DNA of 64,000 bases, from contig JAYKKI010000052.1 of assembly GCA_039881145.1 (NCBI GenBank), positions 10,111,501 through 10,175,500 of the forward strand, read 5' to 3'. Source of the stretch: Druceiella hillmani. Taxonomy: Eukaryota; Arthropoda; Insecta; Lepidoptera; Hepialidae. The notes below the pieces were generated by a model that was not told where the DNA came from, did no database searches, and saw only the letters and a list, made by a program, of their open reading frames with translations. Each line of letters opens with the position of its first letter. Position 1 is the first letter of the stretch. Both the position numbers and the translations under genes were made by a program. Below, piece after piece: positions 22,040 to 32,390 of this stretch.

Positions 22040-23690
22040 CTACCACTGCGACTTTTACTGACAAATAATTAAGAATACGTCTATAATATTATGTTACAAT
22101 ATTCTTTAAAAAATAATACTGAACCAAAGTTAGAAAAAGCATACAGTTTCGACAAACAGCAAGAAATTGTTACGATTCTACATAAGCATACAGCGTTTTT
22201 CGAAGTAAGTTGATTCTATAAGCGATATTTATTAACGAGTGGTTAAAATTTCGTCTTCAATATTACGTTATACTGTTCTTTAAAAATAATACTGAAACAA
22301 AAAAAGAATAAGGTTTCAAGAACGAGCGAGAATTTGTTACGATTCTCTAAGATTAGGGTTTTTCGAATGGGGGCTCCTCCTATCGAACATAATTTTTGAG
22401 TAAGTTGATTCCATAAGTGTCATTTACTGACAAATCGTAAAAATAAATCTGTAATATTACATTATAATTTTCTTTAAAAATAACACTGAAGCAAAGTCAG
22501 AAAAAGGACAAGGTTTCAGGAAAGAGCGAGAATTTTTTAAGTTTCTGTAAGATCGGGGTTTGTCGAATGGAAGCTCCTCCTATCGAACATAAATTTTGAG
22601 TAAGTTGATTCCATAAGTGTCATTTACTGACAAATAGTAAAAATAAATCTGTAATATTACATTATAATTTTCTTTAAAAATAACACTGAAGCAAAGTCAG
22701 AAAAAGGACAAGGTTTCAGGAAAGAGCGAGAATTTTTTAAGTTTCTGTAAGATCGGGGTTTGTCGAATGGAAGCTCCTCCTATCGAACATAAATTTTGAG
22801 TAAGTTGATTCCATAAGTGTCATTTACTGACAAATCGTAAAAATAAATCTGTAATATTACATTATAATTTTCTTTAAAAATAAGATTGAAGCAAAGTCAG
22901 AAAAAGGACAAGGTTTCAGGAAAGAGCGAGAATTTGTTAAGTTTCTGTAAGATCGGGGTTTGTCGAGTGGGAGCTCCTCCTATCGAACATAATTTTCGAG
23001 TAAGTTGATTCCGTAAGCGTCATTTACTGACAAATGGTAAAAATAACTCTGCAATATTACATTCTAATTTTCTTTAAAAATAAGACTGAAGCAGAGTCAG
23101 AAAAAGAACAAGATTTCAAGAGAGAGCGAGAATTTGTTACGATCATGTACGATCAGGGTTTGTCGAATAGGAGCTCCGCCTATCGAATATATTTTGCGAG
23201 TAAGTTCCGTAAGCGATATTTACTGACAGATGGTAAAAATGCATCTGCAGTATTACGTTACGACAAATGTTCAAAATACATCTGCAATATTGGTTTAGAC
23301 TATTCTTTAAAAATCATACTGGAAGAAAGTCAGAGAAAGTATACGGTTTTCAGAAAGAGAGAATAATTTTCACGAGTCTTTATATTGTGGGTTTTTCCAA
23401 AAGGAGCTCCGCCTATCGAATATATTTTCCGGGTAATTGACTCTTTAGCCGATATATAGTGACAAATGATTAAAAGTACATCTGTTATATTATTTCATAA
23501 TATTCTTTAAAAATAACACTGAATCAAAGTCAGAGAACGTATACGGTTTCCAGAAAGAGTAATTGTTACGAATCTTTATAACGTGAGTTTTTCAAATAGG
23601 AACTTTGCATGTCGAATACATTTTCCAAGTAAGTTGATCCTTTAACCGACATATAATTCTGTATGACCAGCTTACCTGAAGATGTTGTAA
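22040..23690. repeat. Tandem array, 200 bp unit, about eight copies
   Basis: TAAGTTGATTCC-type markers stand at 22206, 22401, 22601, 22801, 23001 and 23201, exactly 200 bp apart in the centre. Diverged copies follow at 23434 and 23630. Each unit contains TCAGAAAAAGGACAAGGTTT and GAGCTCCTCCTATCGAACAT. One copy (23220-23300) has a local duplication of the TCTGCAATATT segment. Inner copies are nearly identical and edge copies diverged. A 110-codon frame (23034-23366) is a by-product. Confidence 0.94.
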
Positions 23691-23712
23691 TACAACGAAA
23701 CCTAGGTCGTGG
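23672..23712 (+). ncRNA. Hammerhead ribozyme motif (type I)
   Basis: CTGAAGA (23676-23682), stem II GTTGT/ACAAC with loop AAT (23684-23696), GAAA (23697-23700), stem III ACC/GGT with a TA loop and GTC ending at the predicted cleavage site 23708 are all intact. The 5' strand of stem I comes partly from the target site (TTAC), giving two Watson-Crick and two G-U pairs with GTGG. Confidence 0.75.
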
Positions 23713-23813
23713 TAAAGAACTTAAAGAAAGTAGAAATAATACTACATCACGTAGTTTTATTTAGTTGTGAATAATGTATTTCTACAAAATTAACGCCAAA
23801 TATATTCAATATT
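23674..23813 (+). mobile_element. Hammerhead palindromic element, copy 2 (5'-truncated, with target-site duplication)
   Basis: The element begins ACCTGAAG and ends GCCAAATATATTCAATATT. TGACCAGCTT flanks it directly on both sides (23664-23673 and 23814-23823). Only the right arm is present, so the palindrome's left arm was lost at insertion. Fixed 3' end, variable 5' end and a 10-bp duplication are hallmarks of target-primed reverse transcription. Confidence 0.88.
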
Positions 23814-23888
23814 TGACCAGCTTTTGTTGAATAGGAGTATTGCAAAAATGTCATATTTCAGTTGTCAAAACTTGCAGCAACGATTGCA

Positions 23889-23957
23889 GGTTTAAAAAGG
23901 TTTAATATTGGTTAAAAAGGTTATATTGGTTAAAAAGGTTTAAAGGTTTAATTTGCA
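23889..23957. repeat. Short minisatellite, GGTTAAAAAGGTTTAA units
   Basis: Four to five imperfect copies of a 15-20 bp unit. Confidence 0.75.
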
Positions 23958-24579
23958 TTTAGAGAAAGCGGTGCTTCCGTTTTATTTATTGTCTTTGTTC
24001 GTCGTTAATATACAATAAATCTATATACAATAGACTTATTTCTACAAGAGCAATCTCTTTCCGTTAACTACAGCTAAAAATATAAATAATTAGTGCCAAG
24101 GATAACTTCAGATGATTGTAACACTTTTATTTAATAATATTAAAAAATATGATATAAACTATAAAGAATTAATAAAAAAGTCTAAACTTGACACCTTGGG
24201 AGGAAAAATTATGAGGATGAAAACGGGAAGAAAATAGAGCGAGTGAAGTCAAAAGGGTGAAGTCAGAAACTTTGGAAACTTAGATAGACTCTGAATTATT
24301 GCTGTTGGGATCCAATTAATTCTATAATTTGGCCGCGGAAGTGTTCACGTTAAAAATAGAACCGGTATCTCTGCCCATTTGAGCTGTATTAAATCACAGC
24401 TCAGAAACGTGATCATATACATTTTGAAGGTTTCTTATTCTGTTAAGTAATTTGACAGCAAGATCTGGACAGCATACATATCCATAGTCCATTTATTACC
24501 TTTATAAAAATTATGTCAATACAATTAAATTATGTTAATTTTTATTTCTCATTCGTATCTTTTTTAAACTTTTTTTTCA

Positions 24580-25172
24580 AAACTATATTTTCCGAGTAGG
24601 TTGACTTTAAATGTTTATATCGACTTTCATTATGTGTTCCAAGCAAGTTTAACTAGAAGAGTTAATTTAAGTTTAACTAGTAAGAGTCAACTTACTCGGA
24701 AAATATATTCGACTTTAAATGGTTATATCGACTTTCATTATGTGTTTCAAGCAAGTTTAACTAGAAGAGTTAGTTTAAGTTTAACTAGTAAGAGTCAACT
24801 TACTCGGAAAATATATTCGACTTTATATGTTTATATCGACTTTCATTATGTGTTTCAAGCAAGTTTAACTAGAACAGTTAGTTTAAGTTTAACTAGTAAG
24901 AGTCAACTTACTCGGAAAATATATTCGACTTTAAATGTTTATATCGACTTTCATTATGTGTTTCAAGCAAGTTTAACTAGAACAGTTAGTTTAAGTTTAA
25001 CTAGTAAGAGTCAACTTACTCGGAAAATATATTCGACTTTAAATGTTTATATCGACTTTCATTATGTGTTCCAAGCAAGTTTAACTAGAAGAGTTAGTTT
25101 AAGTTTAACTAGAAAGAGTCAACTTACTCGGAAAATATATTCGACTTTAAATGTTTATATCGACTTTCATAA
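24580..25172. repeat. Tandem array, 108 bp unit, five copies; contains a 200-codon open frame
   Basis: GACTTTA markers lie at 24603, 24711, 24819, 24927, 25035 and 25143, exactly 108 bp apart, with very few differences. Because 108 is a multiple of three, one frame (24601-25203) stays open and would give a 36-residue repeat containing Y-I-D-F-H-Y-V-F-Q-A-S-L-T-R. There is no signal peptide and no homologue known to me, so I do not call it a gene. Each unit contains TCAACTTACTCGGAAAATAT, the reverse complement of the left flank (24581-24606) and of a segment of the 200-bp array. Confidence 0.93.
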
Positions 25173-25203
25173 TATGAGGCATTTACTTTCGATGTTAAAC
25201 TAA

Positions 25204-26384
25204 GAGATAACTGCTTTTTTACTGTTTGAAGTGATCGAAATATTGTATATGGACAAGGACTGTTCGTGACATACACATTTGAAGCATATTAACTTCATCA
25301 AACATTGACATCATTACGCTGCTAGTGCTCGCCATAAGCGTTTGCAAGAATCATTAGACACTCAGTTCAATCAGATAAGTGAGCGCGTTGTTTAAATGAA
25401 CGTAGGATATGACAGTCGATTTCGTATGGAGAAATTATTTTCATTAGAATTATAAATATTGTACAGGTAAGACTAAATTATTGGTGACTAACATCTGTTA
25501 CAAAATAATAAAATATTTCTTTTAATTATGTTTTTAGTTTCCATAATTTACACAAGAAATTGTAAGAACAGCCAAAGTTTTTAATTTATTTCTAGTACAC
25601 GACTACGAAATTAGGACTGTTTTGTTAAAATTTTCATTAGGTTTACTGCTCATACATTATTTGTTCATGTTCATTGAACTCGATCAAACTCGTCAAGTGC
25701 AAATCGAGCGCTCGCTACAGGGGTGCACACCTATATTACTTAAAGTCGCTTAAAGTAGCTTTGGCACAATTCTTCTTTAGGCGGTACTCTTGTCAAAGTG
25801 GACGTGATTCGTTTACCAGAAGGACGGAAAACTAGAAGGCACACACATCATCTTTTTCATTATTTATTAAATAAACTATTGTAAGAAAATTTTTAAAAAA
25901 GTTAAAAACGACAGACAGCAGATAATTGGCACGAATATCTGCAAAAAACACGGAACAATTACTTGGTGGGAAAAAAACCGTGTTTTGTAGAATTTTTTTT
26001 AAAAATTAATTTGTGGAAATCAATAGGCTTCCCGATTGTTAACTTATCAATAGAAAAAAAAGAACCTCCAAAACGGTCAGGAATTGTGATCTGTAGCATG
26101 TCCTCGTAAGTATTTACGAAAACACGATACGGATAACGGAGACAAATTTAAATCATAAGAAATATTTTGAAACACTAAAAAATAGTTTATTTTTTTAGAG
26201 GAACACCTCAAATATTTCCAAAAATCTATATTAAAGGCTGATTGAATACTTGTAAAATTACCCGGGTTATAATTACTTCTACCGTTAAAATCGTTCTACT
26301 TATCAAATGGTTGAAGTTACGTGATCGACCCCAACTTAACATACTTACACTTCCTTTTAATAGATTAAAAGCCTCTGAGCCCAA
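25204..26384. other. AT-rich stretch without a recognisable gene
   Basis: 25300-25400 and 25680-25830 are slightly GC-richer. A short open frame near 25310-25390 (H-H-Y-A-A-S-A-R-H-K-R) has no recognised relative. No element boundaries were seen. Confidence 0.45.
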
Positions 26385-26852
26385 ATTATCTTACTAGCAA
26401 ATTTAAAGATTTATCTGCTTACGGCCTTGGGCGAAGATTTGAAAGTTCACCCACCCTACTTATTCCTAAACATACCTCTACCTCTTACGAAAAATCCTTC
26501 ACTGTCAAGGCAGCAAAAATTTGGAACCACATGGATCCTGACACCAGGAAAATCACGTTCCTAAATATTTTCAAAGATCAAGTGAAAAAGTCCTACTTTT
26601 CCTGAAACCTTTTCCTTTGTGCCCTTGTCCTTTCCTGTCTTTCCCATCCCAAATCATGTCAATAGTTTGTATTGATTATACTTTTGTATTTTTTTCGTCT
26701 AATATACTGTATATAATTTTCAATGTAAAATCTGTTACAGTCTATCAACTAAATTTCAATACCAATTGTTATGGTTGACTGGAAGAGATTGGTTATGGAG
26801 CAATAAGTCCGCTATATATACTATGCATAAACGTTGATAAATAAATAATAAA
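26385..26852 (+). mobile_element. 5'-truncated LINE 3' end, copy 2
   Basis: Same family as 15260-15790, on the plus strand. The ORF2 end reads L-L-I-P-K-H-T-S-T, then F-T-V-K-A-A-K-I-W-N-H-M, then I-F-K-D-Q-V-K-K-S-Y-F-S, with the stop TGA at 26603-26605. The 3' UTR contains TTTCCCATCCCAAATCATGT and ends TGTTATGGTTGACTGGAAGA and AGCAATAAGTCC, followed by GATAAATAAATAATAAA. The 5' break lies near 26385. The reverse transcriptase core is missing, so the copy cannot move itself. Confidence 0.82.
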
Positions 26853-27379
26853 ACTCGATAACTGTTCGCTAGGCGGTAATAAAACACACATACGCGAGGT
26901 GTGCTGTAAGATATTTAGATTTAGGTTAAAATCAAAGATATGTCTTTCTATTTAGAAAGAATATGTATCTGACAATGTTCTCACAACAGAGTTCCGTTCG
27001 AATCATTTAGGAAAGAGCTATAAACAGTTAATTTTAATAAACGAAGAAACTTACGAACTTATTGAACGTACTTGCCTTAGTAATGCGTACAATGTAGAAT
27101 TGCTACATTAATATCAATTGGAAAAAAGTGTAGTCATTTATGTAACTTTATACCGGCTACGTCTCTACATTATTTGAGCTTGCCGTATTTATATCTCTCT
27201 CGCCATTTCCTTTGTCGAACGGTACACTGTATCAATCTTAACGGATTATATCCGACAGTCGAATCACATTAAACAGGAATAGTATTTGGAAGCGGAATGA
27301 ACCGTTGCTTTTTAGTTTTTCATGCCAACTCACTTCCGTTCTCTTAACTTAAATATTGAACAACTTCTTTCTTTCTCAC
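26853..27379. other. AT-rich stretch without a recognisable gene
   Basis: No frames, RNA genes or repeats stand out. Confidence 0.45.
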
Positions 27380-27733
27380 TGATAAACTTTTAATTAACAT
27401 AATGTATTGTAAATTTATTTTTTATAATTCATAATTATGCAGATTTTAAATTAAAAATAGAAAATAATATGAGTTGAAAATAATATAAATTAACTTTGTT
27501 TCGTTTCAAAGAAATGAAAAGTGATTAACATAGTGTATTGTAAATATATTTTATACCTTATAAATTTGTAGGTCATAAAATTTATCCACATACTTTAATA
27601 TAGAGTGTGCGAAATTGTTCGTTGAATGCAGAGTAAGTGTGAATTTGTCGTAAAAAAAACGAGTTAACTCTGTTTAATTTTCCAAAGAAATAAATTTGAT
27701 TAATATAATATATTGTAAACGTATTTTGTAATT

Positions 27734-27936
27734 CACAATTAAATGAGACTACGTGGTGTAGTATTATTTCTACTTTCTTTAATTTCTTTAACCACGATAT
27801 AGGTTTCGTTGTATTACAACATCTTCAGATGGGATATTGACAAAGATGCTATCTTACTTAGAAATAATACTACATCACGTAGTCTCATTTAATTGTGAAT
27901 AATGAATTTCTACAAAATTAACGCCAAATATATTCA
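27734..27936 (+). mobile_element. Hammerhead palindromic element, copy 3 (right arm internally deleted)
   Basis: It begins CACAATTAAATGAGACTACG and ends AACGCCAAATATATTCA. It is flanked by the 13-bp direct repeat GTATTTTGTAATT at 27721-27733 and 27937-27949. The left arm carries a ribozyme on the minus strand. In the right arm the ribozyme segment is missing, and the sequence jumps from the centre to AAATAATACTACATCACG. Confidence 0.88.
27792..27832 (-). ncRNA. Hammerhead ribozyme motif (type I), stem III damaged
   Basis: On the minus strand CTGAAGA (27828-27822), an intact stem II and GAAA are present, and stem I has three Watson-Crick pairs plus one G-U. The stem III loop region reads ACCTATATC, which breaks one or two pairs and alters the base before the cleavage site. 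Probably inactive. Confidence 0.6.
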
Positions 27937-27964
27937 GTATTTTGTAATTTAAAAAGTTATATAG

Positions 27965-27968
<4 letters not shown>

Positions 27969-28015
<47 letters not shown>
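27969..28015. repeat. (TA)n microsatellite
   Basis: About 23 TA units. Confidence 0.97.
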
Positions 28016-28016
<1 letters not shown>

Positions 28017-28335
28017 CTGTTCTATATTTAACTTTAACCTACATCGTGAAATGTTGTGAAGGCAAAATAAAAGTAAATCTATCTTAAAACAAAATGTGAG
28101 TTAATTCTGTTTTATTTCAAAGAAATACAAACTGATTATGATATTGTAAATATATTTCATAACTTTTAAATGTGTAGCGTTTTTGCAATGTTGCGTGTTA
28201 CGGATCCTGTTATAAAAAATTCGAATTAACTTTGTTATTATTTTAAAGAAATAAAAACTGATTAAATTCAATGATGGTGTAACATACACGTGATTCTAAT
28301 ATAAAAGAAACAAATTATCTGGCCCCAAATAATAT

Positions 28336-28401
28336 ACCTACATCATAACTCTCTCTTCCATCTTAACACGAACTAAGATAGAGAAGAGAGTTAAAATGTA
28401 G
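28336..28401. other. Hairpin, about 22-bp imperfect arms
   Basis: CCTACATCATAACTCTCTCT pairs with AGAGAGTTAAAATGTAGG across a loop of about 20 bases. AGTTAAAATGTAGGTAGAGAG then runs on. It looks like a tiny inverted-repeat element. Confidence 0.6.
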
Positions 28402-28870
28402 GTAGAGAGTTAAAAAAGCGCGTGTATAAAATATATAGGCATATTGAAGACATATGTAGACGGTCTATAATGCTGCAGCAGAACCATTGATAATCAAAAG
28501 TTTTTCGATGCAATTTTATGTGGCGCCATCTATAGCGCAGTATCATAACGTATTGTTTCGATTTCCTTTTTAATAACAAATTCAAAAATCTACTCGGACG
28601 ACGTTGTAGATATATACAGATTTTAGTTGGTTCCACATCCACAAGACATGAATTTTTAAAACCCATTATTACCGTATATTAAGTCTTTTATTTAGAGTGG
28701 GTAAAATCTTCTGAGTTTACGTCACCGACATGCTGTAATAGCAGTATATATGTAGCTAAAAGGGTGACGTGTTGTGGATTTTGCTTGAGGTCTCTCGCCT
28801 AAGTTTTATTAAGAAAATATAAAAAGCTTTTTTGAAGGGAACAGATACAATATATTTATATATAAATATG

Positions 28871-28916
28871 TATATATATATATATATATATATATTTGTG
28901 TGTGTGTGTGTGTGTA
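28871..28916. repeat. (TA)n(TG)n compound microsatellite
   Basis: About 12 TA units followed by about 10 TG units. Confidence 0.95.
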
Positions 28917-28923
28917 TAATAAT

Positions 28924-29296
28924 GGTGTTCGGAAATAAGTGTCGAAAAAAGAAAGACACTATTCGTTGGCTATAAAGGAATAAATTGTCGGTGAAATAAA
29001 ACGTAAAATACGCCCTTTTTCTAATTGAGTGTCAAAAAGTATTACTCATAACTCTTTTTAATACACCCAATACTTGCCTGGACCGCGATGCTTACCCGGG
29101 TAGCTAGATGTCCCCTGACCAGCACTGAATAATGTGCGCAAGTATCGTGTGTACGAAAAGATGACAAATAATTATGAATATTATTTTAAATTTTCGGAAG
29201 AAAAAGTCATCTTTTGAATTTTATTTTAAAGACGAATTTTATTTTTTAATCAACCAATAACGTCTTTCTTTGTCCGACACTTATTTCCGGACAGCG
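28924..29296. mobile_element. Short TIR element (MITE-like), about 373 bp
   Basis: The left end reads TGTTCGGAAATAAGTGTCG and the right end is its inverse, CGACACTTATTTCCGGACA. Pairing continues through AAAGAAAGAC and CGTTGG, so the arms are at least 45 bp with few mismatches and fade out over another 20. It lies between two TA/TG microsatellites, consistent with TA-targeted insertion. It has no transposase frame. Probably a non-autonomous Tc1/mariner-type element, though the family is not certain. An internal hairpin (AAAAGATGAC/GTCATCTTTT) lies at 29157-29215. Confidence 0.75.
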
Positions 29297-29297
29297 T

Positions 29298-29317
29298 GTA
29301 TATATACATATATACAT

Positions 29318-29352
<35 letters not shown>

Positions 29353-29360
29353 CATTTATA

Positions 29361-29397
<37 letters not shown>
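29298..29397. repeat. Compound TA/CA microsatellite
   Basis: TA runs broken by (CA)6 and short ATTTATA pieces, bordering the TIR element. Confidence 0.95.
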
Positions 29398-29439
29398 TAA
29401 ATTCCCATGTAAGACCCTTTTGTCCATCCGCCTGTCATA

Positions 29440-30560
29440 GCTGTTTTTCTCAGAAACCGTTCGAGGTATAAACATGAAATTTGGCATAGTAAAATGTAAT
29501 AATTAGCACATATGGTAATAGGTAAAACCCTAAAAATATTCGTTTTTGTACCCTAAATTTTGTACCCTAAATTTTATTTCAATTTCGTATATAGTGTTGG
29601 GGTATCATTTGAAAGGGATAGTTATAAGAATTTCAAAAATATATTTTTCAAAATTTTATGTAACATGTATACGTTCAGAAATATATTAAAAATATGTAAT
29701 AAATGTATTCTTCCTTTATTGTCGAAACTACTCAACCTAAAATTATGAAAGAATGTTAATTTTTAGAAGCCCACGCAAAAGTTTTTGGAAAACTACGGTG
29801 ATGTTTCTATATGTCATAACTTCTAAAATATACAATACGCTTTTACGCCTGTGGAAATCATAGTAGCAATATTTTTATGTTTATCCATATTCACAACCGA
29901 TTTTCTTAGAAACCATGCGACGTGAAAACTTCAAATTTGGTAAAGAAATAAACCCACATTTTACTACCGCTACCTTCTAATTAATTTCTTTAAAATAATT
30001 TTATAATAATTAAAGGGGGGCCAGTAAAGATGTTAAATAGTATAAAATAAATGCGTTTAATATTATACGGAGCGTCATTTAAAATGTCGTGTTATAAAGA
30101 ATACAAAAACATTTTTCCCTAATTTTAAATTGCATAGGTAAAAAGAAATTCTAGAAAATGTGAGAAAATAAAGTATGTATCTCCCCTCCCCCTCCCCTGA
30201 CGTCTCCAAAACTACTGAGCGAAGAATTATGAAAATAATCAAGTTGGTATTATCTAACTAGAATATTACAAAGGAACTATAAAAATGATCCCAGGTCTTA
30301 TAATTTTTATACCACCATGATTTTACTCCTATGAAAGACACATAGTTAAAAATATATTCCAAACAACTCGCGAAAATAAAGTATGCACCTCTCTTCCCCA
30401 TGATCACACCGAAACTACTGAGCGAAAAATTATGGAAATTATCTGGGTGGTAATATCTAACAGAAAAACTATAAAGATTATCCCAGGTCTTATAATGTTT
30501 ATACCACCATGATTTTATGCTTATAAAAGAATATACACTATGATTTTACGCCTATAAAAG
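29440..30560. repeat. Block of dispersed repeat with AAACTACTGAGC...AATTATGAAA motif
   Basis: Similar sentences recur: ATCATTTGAAAGGG at 29606, AACTACTCAACCTAAAATTA at 29726, and AAACTACTGAGCGAA with ATTATG at 30210 and 30413. The last two belong to an approximately 210-bp duplication (30165-30330 and 30370-30530) that also shares CCCAGGTCTTATAAT. The same motifs appear at 44340-44410 and 61840-62400. A 62-codon frame (29560-29748) and others inside are incidental. Confidence 0.65.
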
Positions 30561-31519
30561 ACACTGTAGACTATATATTCACGTTGTGAAGAATTAATAT
30601 TTGTAAATAGTTTAGTAGAAATACTATGTACCCTTGAATGTTAATAAATATCCAAATGTGCATGGGACCCTCGGAGTGCGAGTTCTACTAGTGCTTGACA
30701 GGTTTTATTTTATTCTGAGTCTGATGTTATTCCAGTTATCACGCTAATAACATAGGAAAATGAGACGTGACTCCTTACTCTTGACTATGTAAAAATATTC
30801 CAACTGACTAAGTGAATGATAGAAAGCGCTATACGTCTGGTTCCTACGATTATCCCTTGACTACACATATCACTATCAGTAACACCTGGATAAACCAGAT
30901 GGATTACGCTAAAGAATTAGCATACAAAAAGCTGGTATATAACAAAAAATGTGTCTATTTATTCATGTGCATTAAACTGAGTAGAACATGCTGGGGACTA
31001 TATGCCAATTCTTAATTATTTCTGGAAGTCACTTTCAAAATTGAGGTTTCAACGAAAAAAAAATGTTTTTACAGGAATTTCATTTCTATAAATAATAGAC
31101 ACGTTTTCATTATATCCTGCGTATGGAAAAATTACCAGCATATATCTTGTAAGAATACTCAGAAAATTTGCTACATGTTAAATTTATATCAATATTAAAA
31201 TAATATTTGATATATTATATATTTCTCAGTTAATAAGTTAGTGTACGATCAACATCATCGAAAGAGCTTAACTTAGGCCGATACGATATATTCTCATAAA
31301 GATCGATCTAGTCCTGTTTGCATCCAACGATTTCCCACGCCATTACGTGGTAGCCCTTTGTGATATGTGGTAGCTCTTTCCCAAAGGGCGTCACTTCTGC
31401 GCGTTATATGGCTTGCTTTTAGTTCTTCAAACTACCGATTCTACGAGCTATATCGGTGACCTTTGTTCTTCTGCGAGTGTACAATACATAAGTTTGTTTT
31501 TATTATTCATAACATATCG
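30561..31519. other. AT-rich stretch; small GC-richer patch at 31310-31460
   Basis: Nothing is recognisable except a patch with two ACGTGGTAGC/ATGTGGTAGC repeats (31343 and 31365). A 67-codon frame at 30812-31015 has no known relative. Confidence 0.4.
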
Positions 31520-31735
31520 ATATTACGACACAAATATGACAATGACAGTGATCTTTATATATTTTTAATGATTTACAAATTATCAAAAATATGACACTAT
31601 AAGTTATCTTCAGACTTTTTAATGACTTACAAATTAACATAAATATGATATCGTAAGTGATCTTTACATTTTTAAATTATTTGCAAATTATCATAAATAT
31701 AAAATCGAAAGTGATTTTTATTTTTTTTAATGATT
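31520..31735. repeat. Diverged tandem repeat, about 60-63 bp unit, 3.5 copies
   Basis: Units share TTTTTAATGA(T/C)TTACAAATTA and AAATATGA followed by AGTGATCTTTA. Confidence 0.75.
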
Positions 31736-32194
31736 TGATCATTAAACGCAACCAAATGATGACTATTGTTGAAAATCCATTATATCATTTGTTAAATTTG
31801 AATGTTGTCTTTTTATTTACATATACTGAATAAAAATGGGGAATCGCCTTCGTGTAGCTGGAAAACATATTTCCTAAAATACAGAAAAATAATATAGGAA
31901 ACAATGTGCTTATAGCAGATTGAATGACGAAAACTAATTATTTATGGAAGAAAAGGAGATTAGGAATATATAATGGGTTATTCACAGATGTCAGCATATA
32001 CACTCGATTTTTTAAGAAAAATTCAAATGATTTGGTGCAATCAGAGTATGTAATATGCATATATGTTGAGTACATTAAGTATATATACTCTAAAACTCGA
32101 ATGTGAAAATTTAGTAAATAAAATTAATTTGAATAAAAAATATTTTATTTCAAAAGTTATTATAATAAAATCCTAAACTTATATCATATCATCG
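31736..32194. other. AT-rich stretch without a recognisable gene
   Basis: No feature was seen. A 60-codon frame at 31924-32106 is unremarkable. Confidence 0.45.
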
Positions 32195-32390
32195 TCGTCG
32201 CCGTGGTGTCTTGGGTTGATCACAAGGCATACGGTCTTTGACGATGCGGTGTACCGCGGGATCCCGGGTTCGATTCCCGGCCGTTCGTCGAATGGGGCTG
32301 GACTCGTGTTATGGTTAGCAGTAAGAGATTGCTCTCGTAGCAATAAGTCCACCAAGTATCAATTACATACATTAAAGGAGATAAATATTA
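32195..32390 (+). mobile_element. tRNA-derived SINE with a LINE-like 3' tail
   Basis: The head contains GCGGTGTACCGCGGGATCCC and a perfect polymerase III B box GGTTCGATTCC (32267-32277), followed by CGG closing the T-stem-like hairpin. An A-box-like segment (TGGTGTCTTGGG) lies upstream near 32202 but is weak. The 3' part TGTTATGGTT...AAGAGATTG...AGCAATAAGTCC (32307-32350) aligns without gaps to the tails of the two LINE fragments in this window. SINEs commonly borrow the 3' tail of the LINE that moves them. Ends and target-site duplication are not clear. Confidence 0.8.

Larger units (their letters stand above)
27380..28285. repeat. Decayed tandem array (125-175 bp unit), interrupted by a hammerhead element
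   Basis: Diverged units contain AAAGAAAT(A/G)AAAA, a GATTAA(C/T)ATA...TATTGTAAA block and a (G)AGTTAACT(C/T)TGTTT block. Unit starts are near 27393, 27524, 27699, 28136 and 28261. Copy 3 of the palindromic element and a (TA)n tract are inserted in it, so the array is older than that insertion. Confidence 0.75.

Noticed and set aside
28756..28959. 67-codon minus-strand frame rich in Ile, Tyr and Thr-His
   Set aside because: Produced by the (TA)n(TG)n tract and the left arm of the TIR element.
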